64,000 bases of DNA from Caprimulgus europaeus (GCA_907165065.1 OU015524.1:27822295-27886294); one strand, 5' to 3'; counted from the first letter of the stretch, positions 33,240 to 47,700 are shown. Notes: generated by a model not told the origin, from the letters alone. Made by a program: numbers and translations.

Positions 33240-36200
33240 TTCGGCTTCACAGCATACCAATTGTAGGACAAAGATAAATGAAATATTTTTTCTTTTGAAC
33301 ACAATATGTTTGAAAGCTGGATCATCTAATGTCAGCAAGTGAGGCAAGACTAGGACAAATGATGGAATCAAAGCCTTACATCCTTAGCAAAACCTTAAAA
33401 ATAAATAAACCTGGAAGACTGCCAGCATGTCTGTGCTTACCTGCAGGAGACTGCAACTCCCTTGCTCCTATTCCTTGTGCTTACAACTTCCAGCTGTGTG
33501 AAATATTTAAGATGGGATAATACAAGCCTACTACTAAACTGAGTACTCTACAGTGAGCCTAATACTATCAGTTACATCTTTAAAGAATACTGAGTAAAGG
33601 CAGGGGTGAAATACCGGTTTGTTTTTTTTTTTTTTTTTTAAATCATTATGTTTAGAAAGTTAAAGGGTATTTTAAAGTTTTGAAATCTGTTTGGTAAAAA
33701 ACCCCTAAATCATCTGCTCAGCACCTTCTTATGCTTTCTTGTAAAGATGGTCTCTAGTTATTTATCTCACCAACTAACTTATCAGCACTGAAGATTTTCT
33801 CTTTAAAGTATCTATCAGTAATTTCTTGTACCTGAAATGGCCCTTTAAGCTTTAGGCTGCTCCTCTAGAAATCTGGATTTATAGCCAAGCCCATTTCAGA
33901 AGCCTAATCACGTCTTGAGTTTCTAATGTAAACTCTGAGATGGATACTGAGAATCCCCTTTGAATTCCTTTCAGAGCTTTACATTCCCTTTATTACCTTT
34001 TGTCCTTCAAAAAGAGCCATTATATTGATTTGGGAGTTTATTATTGTTGCACCTGAGTGCAGGAAGAATGTAAGTTTTAGAGATTATGTTTGATTGCCAG
34101 CTTTAGTCTCAAATAGCCCATGAGATTTCAAAGATGACTCTTGTGGGCATAAATGTGTGCTCATCTTACTCTCTCTTTCTGTATTTTTATTTCTCCATCT
34201 TAGTTTGCATTTGCATATGCATGTTCATATGTCTCTCTATGTATATAGAGAGGTATATCTCTATACATTTCAGCATTGGTATTACATTTCGAATTGGCAC
34301 AAAAAGTGTATGATTTCAGTGAGCCAGCAATCTGAAAAAATGTTTTGCTTTTGAGCAATCCAAACATTTCTTTTTCATTGGATGCAATATTTTTTGTGTC
34401 TTAAATTTCAAATTGAAAAATCATTTCAAACGTACAAATGGGAATTTTTTGTTTTGAAACTGTCAAAATGGATCACTTCAGCAACTTTAGGAACTTTGTT
34501 CCTGAAGAAGACATTAATTAAAACTGTCTTTTCCTCCTTTAATTTCAACCAGCTGATATTTTCTAGCCAAATAAATGAATTAAAAAAAAAAAAGAAACCA
34601 TGAACGGGTGTGCTTTTCAGAGAGAATTCTTCAGTGTTTTGTTAACTAATGGGCAAATTAGTATATAAAGATTAGTTATAACTGTCAAGTAACTTCGAGT
34701 GGCTATTTTGTCTGCAATATGACCCATTGTTGAAGATACGAAATGAAAAATACACATCCAGTTTAGATAAATATTCACATTTTAAGGGATTTAAACAAAG
34801 CTAATACCCAACGATGGATGCATAATCAACATAATGTATGTCTACACTTAAATCATTTTGAGCTATGGAAAATGTAAATATACTATCAAATTTTTTTGTG
34901 GTGAGTTCCAGTCATGACTTGAACCTTATGACTATATTTATGTGGTGAGCATGTTTCAGTGTTTTGTTAGAAAAAAATTAAAAAATAAAAAAAATTGTAT
35001 AATAATGTCTACATTAGTTCCAAATAGGGAGTGATTTTATATTCATGCAGTTGCATAAAGATATGTTGAGCCTATGGAGTAGAAACAGACTTACAATAAT
35101 AGTTGGGAATGTTTTAGGATGAAAAGGGTCAAGCGATGTAAACAACCACAGAGTCTGTATGTTGTTACTATTGAATTAAATGAGGATATTATGGACAATA
35201 TGATTGAGGAAGGGGGGCTGCTTTATTTTTTGGATTTGATACACTTGAAGTATGTAGTTTTTAATGTAATTTTACATAATTATTAAGTTGAAACATGCAA
35301 AATGTATGAGAGGTCTCAACAACTGCAGAATGAATCTTTCCATAGCAATCACAGGGACAGAATGCCTGCAGCTCTGAGGTATAACTGCTGCTCTTCTGAT
35401 GAATGCTTTTAAAACATTTCATACAACTTGTGATTAAAAAGACAGAATAATAACTGTAATCAAAACATCTTAAGCTAGGCCCAGGCACAACAGCATGTTA
35501 TAGAGACCTTTCGTGAGTGGTTGTCTGATGTTTACTCTTTCTGTAACAGTAAGGGCCTTGCATTTCTTGTTAACTCTTTATTTAACATAACTAGATCTTC
35601 AAAATATGTAAAATTTTTGCTCTGAATAAGTAGTTTCCAGGGACATTTTCTTTTTGCATTTTGAAATACAAAAATATTGCAATTAGCTGCTTTTTTTGTC
35701 AGTAGTGTTTTTCTTTTTTTTTTTACTGAAGTCCCTTTAATCAAAACACTTTAGTGCTTTCCATTTTTGCCCAAGCAGGTCTTCCACCAAGTCCTGTAGT
35801 TTTTCCTGTTAGGAGAAAAAATTGATCATAAAGTTTAGTATCTTTAATGCAACCTTGCTTATTTAGAAAGACTCTCCAAAGGCTGTTTTCTCTAAGCAAT
35901 GGAGGAATCGGGAAAGAAAAAAATACAAAAGGTGATTTAATTGTTCCCAGCATCAAGGCCCTTTGAGCCTGCAAGCATATTCCAAATATTCCACAACTCC
36001 AAAATATACCCTCCAGACTTTTCTTAAGAAAACATACTTTCATTTCTTTGAAAAATAAGTTGGAGTATTTCTGGTTTTATGTTACTCCTATGACTTTCTG
36101 AAACAGATGCTTGGGTAAATTCTGTCAGGCCCCAAAGTAGGACCCTGAGGCCAATGGCAAGCTTGATCTCCTCTTCCCTGCAAAGCTGACGGTGACGTTG

Positions 36201-39200
36201 TCCCAGCAGGAGAGTGTGAAGATAGTGACTTTCCCAAGCTTGATTTGCTGCTGAAAGGCAGGGGAATGCGACGAGTTGGAGGGAGCAGACGTGTTAGCTT
36301 AGAGCCATGTAAGAGACTGAATACTCCCAGATATTTTCTGCCTTTAGCACTCTGTTTTCAGTTGTTTCCAGCCAGCTCATCATAGTAATTTAAGCTGACT
36401 TTTTCCATAGATTGTTCCTTCATCACATTCCATTTTTTTTTTTTTTAAGTTTCAACAAAAATAGGTCATTTGTTTCCAAGAAAAAGGTTTGTGAAGAACA
36501 GGTGTTTTTGCCAGTGCTCATTTTCTTCATTTGTTTTTTTGAACAGCTGTGTATCCTCTGTGGTTTGGAGATATATACTGAAATCTGGCATTGAAGTGCC
36601 TTTCATTGTTCTCATGAAATTTACCCTGTTTTAGTCAAGTTTCAAACAGAGGAAAAAATTGCCATTTTCATACATGCAGCAGGATTTTATGCCTTTCGTT
36701 TGTTTGCTGATAGTATTACTAATTTTCAGAAGAATTTGTCTTATAAAACAAAACAAAAACCTTTTCCACAGAAAAATATTGATAATTCGATATAAACTTT
36801 ATTCTGAACCAAGACATAGCAGCTGAAATAAGGATCTAAAATTTACGTAGAAATATCAAAGTATTTCATTTTGTCCAGTTCAACTCTATATCCCCCTGAA
36901 GTATAGCGGTGGTGTGTGAGAAGGTAAGTACCATGATGAACCACCAAAGTGCAAAAGGATGTGGTGCATCATGGGAAACAAAATTCATTTCAAGAAATGT
37001 TCTTATGTGGAAAACTTTGATTTTGTGTGTACTCCCACAATTTCTATAAGAAAAGTCTCTGTAAGAGATATATATATATATATATTTTTTCTGTTTGGCT
37101 CAGTAGAGATTTTACAAAGAGTGACTACCATTTATCAAAACTGAGCTTGAAAAGGATGTTGAAAAAAATTAATCTGTAACATTTTTTAAGACTCCTTGAA
37201 CATAGTGAGAATAATGTTGTTATTAATAATGAAGAATGTGATGTCTTAATCCAAGAATGGAATTAAGAGAGAGTGAAACTTAGAGGTATGAGAACTGGTC
37301 CAAAGAAGTCAAAGAAATTTTAAAAAATCCATCTAAAATTAATCCCTACATTTTTAGGCCTCCTTGCTATTTCCTAACCTTTTAACGGAGCAGATGAACC
37401 AAGGACCAGCCTTACTAAGAAATTTCAGGCATCTGTTTCAATTTAAAATGCCTCCTTTGTTTCCTGCTTTCATCAAGTTTCTTAGAAAAAGGACTTCTCC
37501 CAGACAGATCTCCCCCATGTTGTGATCTACATGAAATAATCAGTAGTAGTATGCGACAATCTGCAGTGTGATATACTGTTAAATACAAACTAGACCAAGC
37601 ACAGTATGGATCTCTTGTTTCTATAAATATTTTATGCTTTCTCAAAGGACTTAAATTTATGAAGGCATTAGAGACATATGCCTGCAAATATAACATTTTG
37701 TTTTACTTAATTCCATATACGTTTGAAAATACATAAACTTATCTGGTATATAACCTCTCAAATGCTTTGTCTATGAAATATATGGACAATTAATTCTGGC
37801 TTTTTATAAGATTTTTCTTCTCAATTTTGATTTAACTCTGTAGAAGAAGCTACAGATAAACTAATATTAATCAATAATAGCAACGTTTTTTGTAGAATTG
37901 CCACTAAGGTATTTATGTAATTGTAAATATTAGGAAAGAAGGTTCATGCAGGAGTGGGAGAGCAGCTTGGCTAAGAAGTTAATTTTATCTTTAGTCAGTT
38001 TAAATGAAGACATAAGACACCAGCTTTTACTACTGTTTTTAGCTGTTTTTTTTTTTTGTTTTGGGTTTTTCCCCCTAATTAAGGCTTCGGCTTAATTTTA
38101 TATCAGTGCCAGGTAGACATAGTGTTCTAAAGAGGCTAGTAGCCTGATCTAGTGTGACAATTCTCATGTTACTTTTTTACCATGGTAAATCCTTTAACCA
38201 CAGAAATACTTTATATGCAGTGTAAAAACAAGCAAATGAAAAATGTAATCTTTTAGATTTCTTTTTTTTCAAATTTATTTCAGTAGGACTTGTAGCTCTA
38301 CAGTTATATGATTGCTTTGATCCATGCTCATGTTGAAAGGGGTAGTCTCATCCTCTCCTTGCTACAACCATTTCTCAATTTCTCACTTTTTCCACCATTA
38401 CTGTTTGTGTAGCCTTGCATTGGGCTAAATCACTGGAGCACAAGCTTTATTGGGGCATGCCGTGGCTGGGGATAATTTGGAAAACAAGGCTTTTTTGCAT
38501 AATAGCTGAAAGCAACATACTGGAAATACACATCTTTGATACTTTGTTGGGAACTACTTCATGGTATAGTATGCAGAATGTTAATTCTACTTTATTCATA
38601 TAAAAATATAGCCAAGATGAAGCTTAGGTAAAAAACTAAATGATGAGAATGAGAAATGAAACTGTGTGAAATATGTTTAGAGAATGGCAAGTGAAATCAT
38701 ACAGTAGTGGTAGTAAGTGCTAGTGTTAGAACCTGTTGCACTTATCTTTTGTTATCGACTTGGAAAAAGTGAGCCACTCAGTAAATTAACATCCCCAAAG
38801 TTGCTAGCGGTTTGAAGCTCAGTGTAAACAATGACATAAAAGATGTCATGGTAGAAAGGAAAGGTGGGAAAGAATTATCAATACAAGTTTGTTATTTTAT
38901 AAAACAAACAAACAAAACCTGAGAACTGAGAAACTATCCTGAAACATTTTGTCCTCTACGGGAAAATGATTCTGAGGAAAACACAATACTAAGAGATATC
39001 AAGTTATGTCAGTGTACGCCAAAGGAACATGAATTTGTCAAACAGTGTGAATATGAAAAGACAGTTTTGGGCTGCTTATGAAAAGTCATCTTGCTGCAAA
39101 ATCAAAAATTGTTATGATGAACTGGTACTGGGGTTTTGGACAACATCCTACAATAAAGATGCTGCCATGCTGGAAGGGGTTTAACTAGCATTATTAGGGC

Positions 39201-41641
39201 TCTAAGCATTGATTTCTGAAAACTAAAAAGCTAAATGTATACAATTTGTCATGCCTTAAGTGAGTGAAAAATGTAGAGCTTAAACACCTGGAGGAGAACT
39301 TTACATCAGTTGTTGTAGCTCCATTGACTTGGTTTAGTTGCAATTTCCTGGGCAAAGGTAAAATTATTTAGCTGGAAACATGCAGACAAAAGTAATGAGG
39401 TAGAGTAAAATACAGAGTAAGCATATGTTGAAGATACACACACACACGTGCAAGATCCTTACAGCATGATAAAACTTGCCGTGGAATGGTCTACTTAGAG
39501 AAAAGTATAAGTCATATTGGAGCTTTTAAAGTGATTCTGAGCAAAGCCCAGTATAGCATGCTGAAGTGGAATGATATTCCACTGACTGAAAAATAAGTTG
39601 TATTCCATAGTTTTTCCAAATAGTGATATTCTTTACAAGAAGCCACATAGGAGAAGGATCAGGTTTAAGTATTTCTGTATTAAGTAAGCCATAGAGATTA
39701 AAAATTACTTTCAGATCAAAACCAGATTTATGAATCACTGTTGTTGCATTGTCGTGATTGAAGACAGCACCTTTGTAGACTATTTGTGCCTATCGTTAAG
39801 GTTTTGGTACCCAGATGTTGGTCTGTAAACTTGGTAAGACCTCTGGCAATAAATTAAGGAATCAGCTTTTCAATTCTGTAGAAAGTTCAGATTTGAAATC
39901 CTGGTACAATTTCTGCTTTTTGGTCTTTTTGTTTAAAGAGGTTAAGCTAAGGTAGTAGCTCAACATATCTAAAAATTATCCTGATCTAAACAAAGGACCA
40001 AGAAACATTGAAGATACATTTATAAATTTGAGTGCTTCTTGCCCTAAAGAGATATTTGGAGTTTTTGAAATATGTAAGCTCAGATTTTGAGGTTCCTTTA
40101 GATACAGGAAAAGCGATATAGTAGCTGCAACAAAATGTTCTGCACACCCACAGATGGTAGCCAAAACTAAACCAGAAGGAGAAAAACAGGCCACTTGGCA
40201 GAGATATGAGGTAACTTGCATAAGCAAAAGCTATGCCCACAGCCAACATAAAAACTTAATTTTAATTCTGAGATTCCTGTGTTTCAATTTGTTTAATATA
40301 AAAGCTAAAAGACAAGCACAATTAATAAGATATCCAGCATCTCTGGATAGTAAGGAAAGAGGGGAAAAAAATGCACAGAAATGTTCTTGTGGCTCTGTTT
40401 TGTTGCCTATATTTGGCTTTAAGAAAAAAGGTTTGTTTTCTCTATTTGCAGGGGATTTCTAGACTAATAAGTTGCACAATGCTGCAGTAATGCTAAGCTT
40501 TAAAACTGGCAATATTGATAGAGGTCATTCAGTCTCTGTGTTTTGGTAGTGTTAGCATTACTCTGTGTTACACCAGAGCTGTGTCAATCAGTTGACATGT
40601 GTTGTCCTTGGGTATAAAATAGTGTTCTTCAGTCAGATAATTGGATGCAGCAGATACTATCTTTGAAATTTAAGAGAATTCCCACTTTTCCACTCTAGCT
40701 ATAGTTGTAAACAGATGTCAAGACTTGAAAAACGATTTCTGATGATACCAGGGCTTCTCACATTTCATTGTGCTATACTTAAAAATTAAAGGGAGAGGAG
40801 GCATGCTGCTGCTAACTGCTTGGAAACAAACTAAGACGTATGGTCAGATGGAGAATTACAGTGAAATATGTTGATATTAATTCCTGTTTTTCACTACAGG
40901 ATGAGCAACAGGTTTCTCAAGCGTATTCTGTTTCTACACCAGTGAAATCTATGTACAATGGGACGTTAAGGGCTTGTATCAGATATAGTGCTGCACACTG
41001 AAGACAAAATGTAGAGGGCCAGAACAAACTTATCAATTACTCAGTTCTTCATAGATATTAAATCAAGCATCTCATGCTTCAGGAAAGTGAATTTTACTTG
41101 TAGATGTACAATTAGACTGTGCACAGGGCAAGTACTTATTAATTTCTAATTATCTCCTGCAATAGTACACAAGTTTCCCTAATTGTCCAAGACAGAAAGT
41201 TAGTGAGAGAATGGACGACATTTTTATGCATGCCAGAGAAGTCTCCATCCTGCTGCTGATCATCTTTTCTCAGGCATCACTTTCTAACAGCTGGGATAAA
41301 CCTGCTGTTCCCAGAGCAGCACGGCTGTGTGTGGTATATGAAGGTGTCCAAACACAGCTTGTCTGTCTGGGAGATTGTTACTCTCTGCCCCAATAAGTAC
41401 TTGTTGGCCTCAGAAAAGGTGAATAAAAACATATGGCAGTTAGTTTTATTTTAAAGACAAAAGCATTTCAGTGTTGTGTTGTTTTACTGAGTTGCTAGGA
41501 ACTTGCTCTAAAATTAATTGTATTTTATTCTGTGTGCTTGTGATCATGTGGTAGTGTTTAAACTAAAACCCACGGGTTTGTCCTGGGCAATCTTACCTCC
41601 TGATGTACTGTCCTGTCAGAGAGTGATCCCTTAAAAACAGT
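33240..41641. other. Non-coding AT-rich stretch
   Basis: No gene recognised. Contains T-runs near 33622-33639 and 36430-36445, small hairpins at 34233-34266, a POU/octamer-like ATTTGCATATGCATG at 34209-34223, an (AT)n run at 37068-37085, a (CA)n patch near 39436-39447, and a slightly GC- and CpG-richer patch at 36120-36310. A 61-codon open frame at 41211-41396 has a good start context but no recognised family. Confidence 0.55.
37068..37085. repeat. (AT)n microsatellite
   Basis: Nine clean AT units in an AT-rich context. Confidence 0.8.
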
Positions 41642-41735
41642 GACAGAATCATTTTCCTTGGAAAAAAAACCTTCAATATCATCAAGTTCAACTGCAAACT
41701 GAACACTGCCTAGTCCATCTAGATAACCAGTATCT
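41642..41735 (-). mobile_element. Old CR1 3'-end fragment
   Basis: Plus-strand text ACAGAATCATTTTCCTTGG, then CCTTCAATATCATCAAGTTC, AACTGCAAACTGAACACTGC and CTAGTCCATC is a decayed reverse complement of the CR1 3' tail, so the element is on the minus strand. Only 3' UTR sequence is left and no coding region can be read. Substitutions and a stretched A-run show that it is old. The far end is uncertain. Confidence 0.65.
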
Positions 41736-41739
41736 TGCT

Positions 41740-44700
41740 GGAGACAACCCAGTTATCACCACATGAGAGTGTAACTTGACTGACACCGTGTTTTCTTCCT
41801 TCTCATCATGATGATCATGGAGCCAAAGTTTCTCAGTCCTTGCAGAAAACTGCAAAAAGGTCGTCGAGTCATTTGTTAAGGAGGAAGTCTGATGTCCCTG
41901 GAGAAAGCCAGGCAGGTCTCCTTGAAAGCCTGCACTTATTTTCAGCAGAATAAAGCAATTTGCTCTACTTCATCTTACTGTTTTTATTGTGCTTCAGATT
42001 GTAGCAACAGTTGTTTTCCAGAGACCTAGATGCACATTTTGCCTGGCTTGTTGAACAAGGTGTTCAGCAAGCTCTGGTACCCTGCATTTGCACATTTGTG
42101 TGTTTGTTCTTTTTAAATGATTTAGGACAAACTCTGTCTGGAAGTCAGATTTACCTGTCTTCCGCTACCAAGTCTAAGTTTTCCATAGATGTCTGCCTGC
42201 AAGTGAGGTGAGCAATGGCATTTTCAAGGTTACGCCTCAGTGCCCAATTCAGAAAAGGGGGCCAGTAGTCCCAACAGCATAATGGTTCCAGTACTTGATC
42301 ACTTAATTTCTTCTAGCAATGTGTATTTGAAATATCACGTATGTGTGTTGTTGCTCATGCTTAACTGAAAATAAACTGTAAAAGCTTCCAAACAATTCTG
42401 AGAACTGCCCCACATGCCCAAATCCCATTAATGACTGGTATGTCAACCTACAAAATAATGCTACGATTGCTGAAGGAGTCCATGCTATTTTTCCATTAAA
42501 AAAAAAATCTATTTTATTTTAGCTTACACAGCTGTCATTTGCTGTCTTGACATAACTGCTTGTTGATTAAAATTCTTGGCACAGAACAGCCTTTAATTAT
42601 GTGTGCATCATAATTTTATTTCTGTTCCTCAGGGGAACTGAAAGCGTGTAATCTCTGATTTGTAAAGCAGACTTGTTACAGGTATCTTATTTTACAGGAT
42701 TTAAAATAGGGATATATTTGGTATGTTCCTTTGATATAAGAGAATATTCTACTAAAATATGCTTTCTAATAAGGTGGTTGTGAGGTGATTGTAGCCACAG
42801 ACCTAACCAAACACATGTACATTGATTGCACAGTAACTCGGCTTGTTCTCCCCAACCCCAGTTTGGTTCTCTTTTCCTTTTATTCAGTCTGTCCAGAATA
42901 ACTGTCTAATGAACCTTGATTCTAGATTGGAAGGCACTGAATTCTTTTGAAATGTGCCTTTTGCTCACAACAAACACTTTCAGCCTTTCTTTGCTCTGCC
43001 AGCAGAACACTGGTAGCAAGTGGTGGGTTAGCATACCAGTCAGTGAAGCTGCTCTATTAGGGTGTTTAATTTTAGGAGCTTAACTTGAAAGCCTAAGCTT
43101 TAAGACAGCTCTCATTAGGGTTACACAGCTAACTTGTAAAATCTTTCAGGTTCAAAAGACTGTGAATGGAAAAATGCGTTCCTTTTTTTTTTTAACCCAG
43201 AGCTTTAGAGTTATCTATGAATCAAGTTATCACCTCACTGAAACCAAAATTGTGCATGTTATAATATTAAAGTTTTTTGCTGTGGCCATGTTAGTCTACT
43301 TAAAAGTTTGTTAAATGGTATGCAATAATTGCATAAAATATGTGGAGGAAGTCACTTTGTGTATTAAATTTATTTCATCAAAGTCAGAAAAGATAATATT
43401 CAATAGAAAAAGAATTAGCATGGAACTATATGTAAATTCAAGTTCATCCAAAAATGTTGTTTGTTGAAATAGAAGTGTTTCACAGAAAGATTTTGAGTTA
43501 GACAGGGAGTGATTATTAAAACTAAACAAAAAAACTAGCAACATCTTTAAATATTCTGTTTTTTTCCACTCTAAATCTGTTCTTGGTAAGGGCTAAAATA
43601 GATTTTAATGCTTATGTGTCATCAAAACAAAAAACTTTGCACAATCCTGAAGAATTATTCCCAGTTTAATTTCAAGAGAATCACAAAGAATTTCTGTTGC
43701 AGAACAAGAAAATATAGAGAACCCTGAAATTTTTAAAGGAACAGAAATCTTATTCTTACACAACTTTAACAGTTATATACCTATATACCTTCTCATTATA
43801 TTGTTTGGAAGTAAATTGCTTCCATCTTAAAGCCTGCACTAAAAGCAGATTCATTAATAGCTGAGTTTAGATTACTGTGGTATAAAAATCATGATTGGTG
43901 TTTTCCAGTTAAAATGCTTCAGTACTGCAAACTCAGTTATACCTAAAAATCTTACCTTGGTTTTCTGTGGTGAACCAACAGCTCTTGTATGAGAAAATTA
44001 ACTCCAGTTTTTGCTTACAAAAATAGTAGACTAGATGTTATAGGCATCATGAAATAAATAGTTCTGTAGAGCCACTTAATTTACAATTTATGTCATTCAT
44101 TAAAAAAAAGAGGATTCCAGAATTTAGTTATTATATGCAAAAGTTCAGAGTGAGAAAATATTCAGTATTATAATTGAATTAAAATAAGATGTAAAGTATC
44201 TGCTAGTGTGAGTATGACAAACAGTTGCATGGAGACGTGTACAGAATATCAATACCTATGAAGGCAGGAATCTGGAGAAGAAGTTGGAATGTCTTCTGCT
44301 AGCAAATGTTCTCAGGGTGATTTTACTTATCAAATGATCAATAAACTGGCCTGTTGATTACATTTTCATTGGAAATATTGAGATTAATGCATTTGAAACA
44401 TTTTAATTAAAATTCTGTTCAACAGAACTTGTTGCATAGAAATTAATAGAAACTGGACTATGCCTGGTACAAATTCATTACTATAATTAATCAGCTAAAT
44501 TCAGTTTTGTATGCATGCAGCCAAGCTCTTTTAAGTTCCTAGTTACATACATATATGTCATCTGTTAGCTGTTGTAAGCATACCCTATTTCTTTAACCAA
44601 CCATATTTCTTTTATCTCTTCTGAAGCATCCATGTTTGGAGTTATTAGTATCTATGGAAAAAATTAAAAAAAAAAAAAAAGGAAGAAAGAAAGATAAAAT

Positions 44701-47700
44701 AAAGTCCATAAGCAAACAGAAAATACAAAAGCAAAATAACATCCAGGACTACATCTTGATAAAGCGTTGCAAGGTTTCCGGTGAATATTGTTCTAGTCTG
44801 TGCATGTGCAAATTGATTATTGGTGCATGCAACAAATACATGGTCGCAGACATATATTTTAAGTGTATCTAGATATTAAAAAATGTGATCCATGAAACAA
44901 TCTACACTGCCAGTGCTATGTAATCTATACAGTTATTACCACGGATATTTTAACAAGGATGTTTGGTATGTTCTTCTTATAAAGTTAAGCTTGCATTTCT
45001 TGATATTCCCTTCCTTCCACATTGCCATTTAGTCAAAGTTGTTTTCCTGATAAACTTTGCACTTAATTGCGTTTGGTGTTAGAGTATTTTAAACAGTTGG
45101 CAAATACTGTAAAAGTTTCAGATCCCTTACCTACAGAACGTTCATTCTTTGGGAAAACTAAAGCTCAGAATGATAACTTCATAAAGTGTTCATTTTTTCA
45201 AAGCAGAATCAAACAGATAACATTAATGGCTATGTCATATAATTAGCTAAATTCCCTCTGTGATTCTGTAAACTCTAGCCAGGCTTTTTTCACTTGCATT
45301 TTCTGTCTTGGACAGAGATGTTCCATTGTGTAAAGCTCCACTATTGTTTTGTTGAATGGAGGAACATGGAAAGAACAAGCAGTGGGCATCTTTAACCTCA
45401 TTTCACCCCACACTGGTTTTAAAATGTGGCTGATGTTCTTCAGTAGAAAAATGAATGATAACATCAAACAGCCTGGAAATTGAAAGAAGTGACTGCAGTT
45501 ACCAGTTATTCAAAATAATCCACTACATTTGAGAGTAATGTACTATAAATCAAAGTATTTAGTGGCCAGTTTCATTTATATCAGCATGACAGCCAAAGAG
45601 AGACAAGTATTTAATGTATTTCTTTATATCCTGCTGGAAACAGGTCTTACTTCAGAGTGAATCATGGTCAAGTCTTACAGCTATTTTCTGTTATCTCTTA
45701 GAGCCTCATCTTACTGCTATTGAGGTCACTGAGAGTTTAGTGATTGAAAACATGTTTGCAGTGATAACATCCCTCTACTCTCTTAATAATCAATTCAAAC
45801 AGCTAATAGCTCTAAAGGAAGCCTCTTACATCTATTTCACTTTCTCAGTTGTTGAATTTAAAGAAGTGCTAGCTTCTCAGCGTTCTTATTATTTGATTTT
45901 CTTGATCTCAATGTAGGTTATAAATAGTACCCTTTTGCTGTCTGTGATATGCAGTACTGCAGTTCTTGCTTTCTTTGCATGTCTACTCTTCTTAAAAATA
46001 CATTTTTCCCCAGTATCTTTTACATGTAATACAGGAATGACTGGATTCATTGATTCCAGTTTATGGTGGTATTTGGAATTTACTGATCAGATTCAAGTTT
46101 CAAGCAAGATTCTTCAGCTGTTGAAGTAAATTGAAACCTTGCAGCAATTTTTATATTATGAGGTACAATAGTGGACACAAAAGCAACTGCATTCAATGTG
46201 GGCGTATCTGGGTCAGGTCACTTTGGATGGCACTAGGCAGAACTAGGTCAGCGGGGCATCAGGGAACTCCAAAACACAGAGAAAATGCATCCCTGTGACA
46301 CACCGTACTGCTGTGAATGATCTACAGTGATCAAAGTTTGGTAGTTTGAACTAACCTGAGTACCTTTTCATGACACTGAAGTAATTTGTGTGGGTGCAGT
46401 AAATATCATTTATTTTCCTCTAATATACATATTAACCTTGCCAGTTTTCAAATAGCAGCTCTCCATTTTGTCTCTTTGACAGTAATTTGCTGCTTTTGCT
46501 TTCAGTTTCAAAAGGAACAACCTCCTAATGCAGTGCCTCAAAATCCAGTGAAATTTGAAGTTAGAACTTAACTAGTTTTTCTTTAAATACATGTAAAGAT
46601 TTCTTGTTATTGTTTTACCCCAACTGGCAGGGATGTGATCGTTAGGACAGAAACAAAAGAACATACATTTTCAGATTGTGTTTCCATACTTTCAACTTTG
46701 TGGCTTCTTTCTGGTGAATGAATAAAAAACCATCACATACCGAGCAAATGTTACAGGAAAAAATGCCTCCTGAAACTTATTAGCTGCCTACAATGACAGC
46801 CCAGGTCTCAGTTCAAAGAAAGTTGTCCTGAGCATCACAGACACGTTGGAATATGTCCTTCCCACATTCCACTGAAACCACGGACAGGACATCCTGCACC
46901 ATAGTAATAAGAGCCTGTGGGTTGTTAAGAGACAGGAAAGAGCAGCATTAGAGTAGGAGAGAGAAGTTATACTTGAACAAGAAAATATCAGACCTTTCTG
47001 CTAGACATCAAACTATCAAACTGATTCCTAATCCAAGTTCAAAAGAGTAATTTGTGTTTTCTACCTCATTTGAAACATACTTAAAATGGTATGTTATGAC
47101 AGTAGGATAAAATGAGCTGTTTATTTCAGAAGAGAACAGTCTCAGTTTATACTTTTGTCCTGATGGGCCTCAAGGTTGGTTTTTTTTTTATGAAGTCTTG
47201 GAACAAACCAAGCCTATAGAAATAAAACCTAGAAGTGAAATAATATGTCCTTGGCAGTTAAATATACATATATTTTCTATGCTAATTACTGCTTTTCAGT
47301 TACAAAGTGCAACTTCATAATTATTGTTGCTAAGTTCTCTCACAAAAACCTAACTGGAAGATGTTTTGGGGGCACGGCACTGCTAGCATTCAGAGAACTT
47401 TTCGAAAAGCAAATTGTATTTCTCTAGACAGTGTGTACTCTGTTCTCTTGTACTTGTTTAAGAAGAGGGCAGATCAGAGGCTATGGAAATGTCCATGGAT
47501 ATGCATCCAAATCCAGTTCTGCTATGTTTGGTGAATAGCAGCTGTTTACGGGTGCTATTTACTTTGAATATAGAGTCAAGAAGGGCCTCACCATTAAACT
47601 ACATTTGAGGTGTTCTTTTCAAGGTACGAGAGCTTCACCACCTATGAAACACTCATACTTTCCTTTAAACAAGCATATTTTCTATTCATTATTTACTTTG

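Noticed and set aside
39976-40249. Two overlapping minus-strand frames with hydrophobic, transporter-like stretches
   Set aside because: Two different frames are open at once over the same 250 bp, which points to chance in T-rich DNA. No family signature was recognised and no splice context was seen.
45245-45275. CTGTGATTCTGTAA resembling CR1 terminal octamers
   Set aside because: No CR1 stem-loop or 3' UTR text precedes it, so the match is too short to call.
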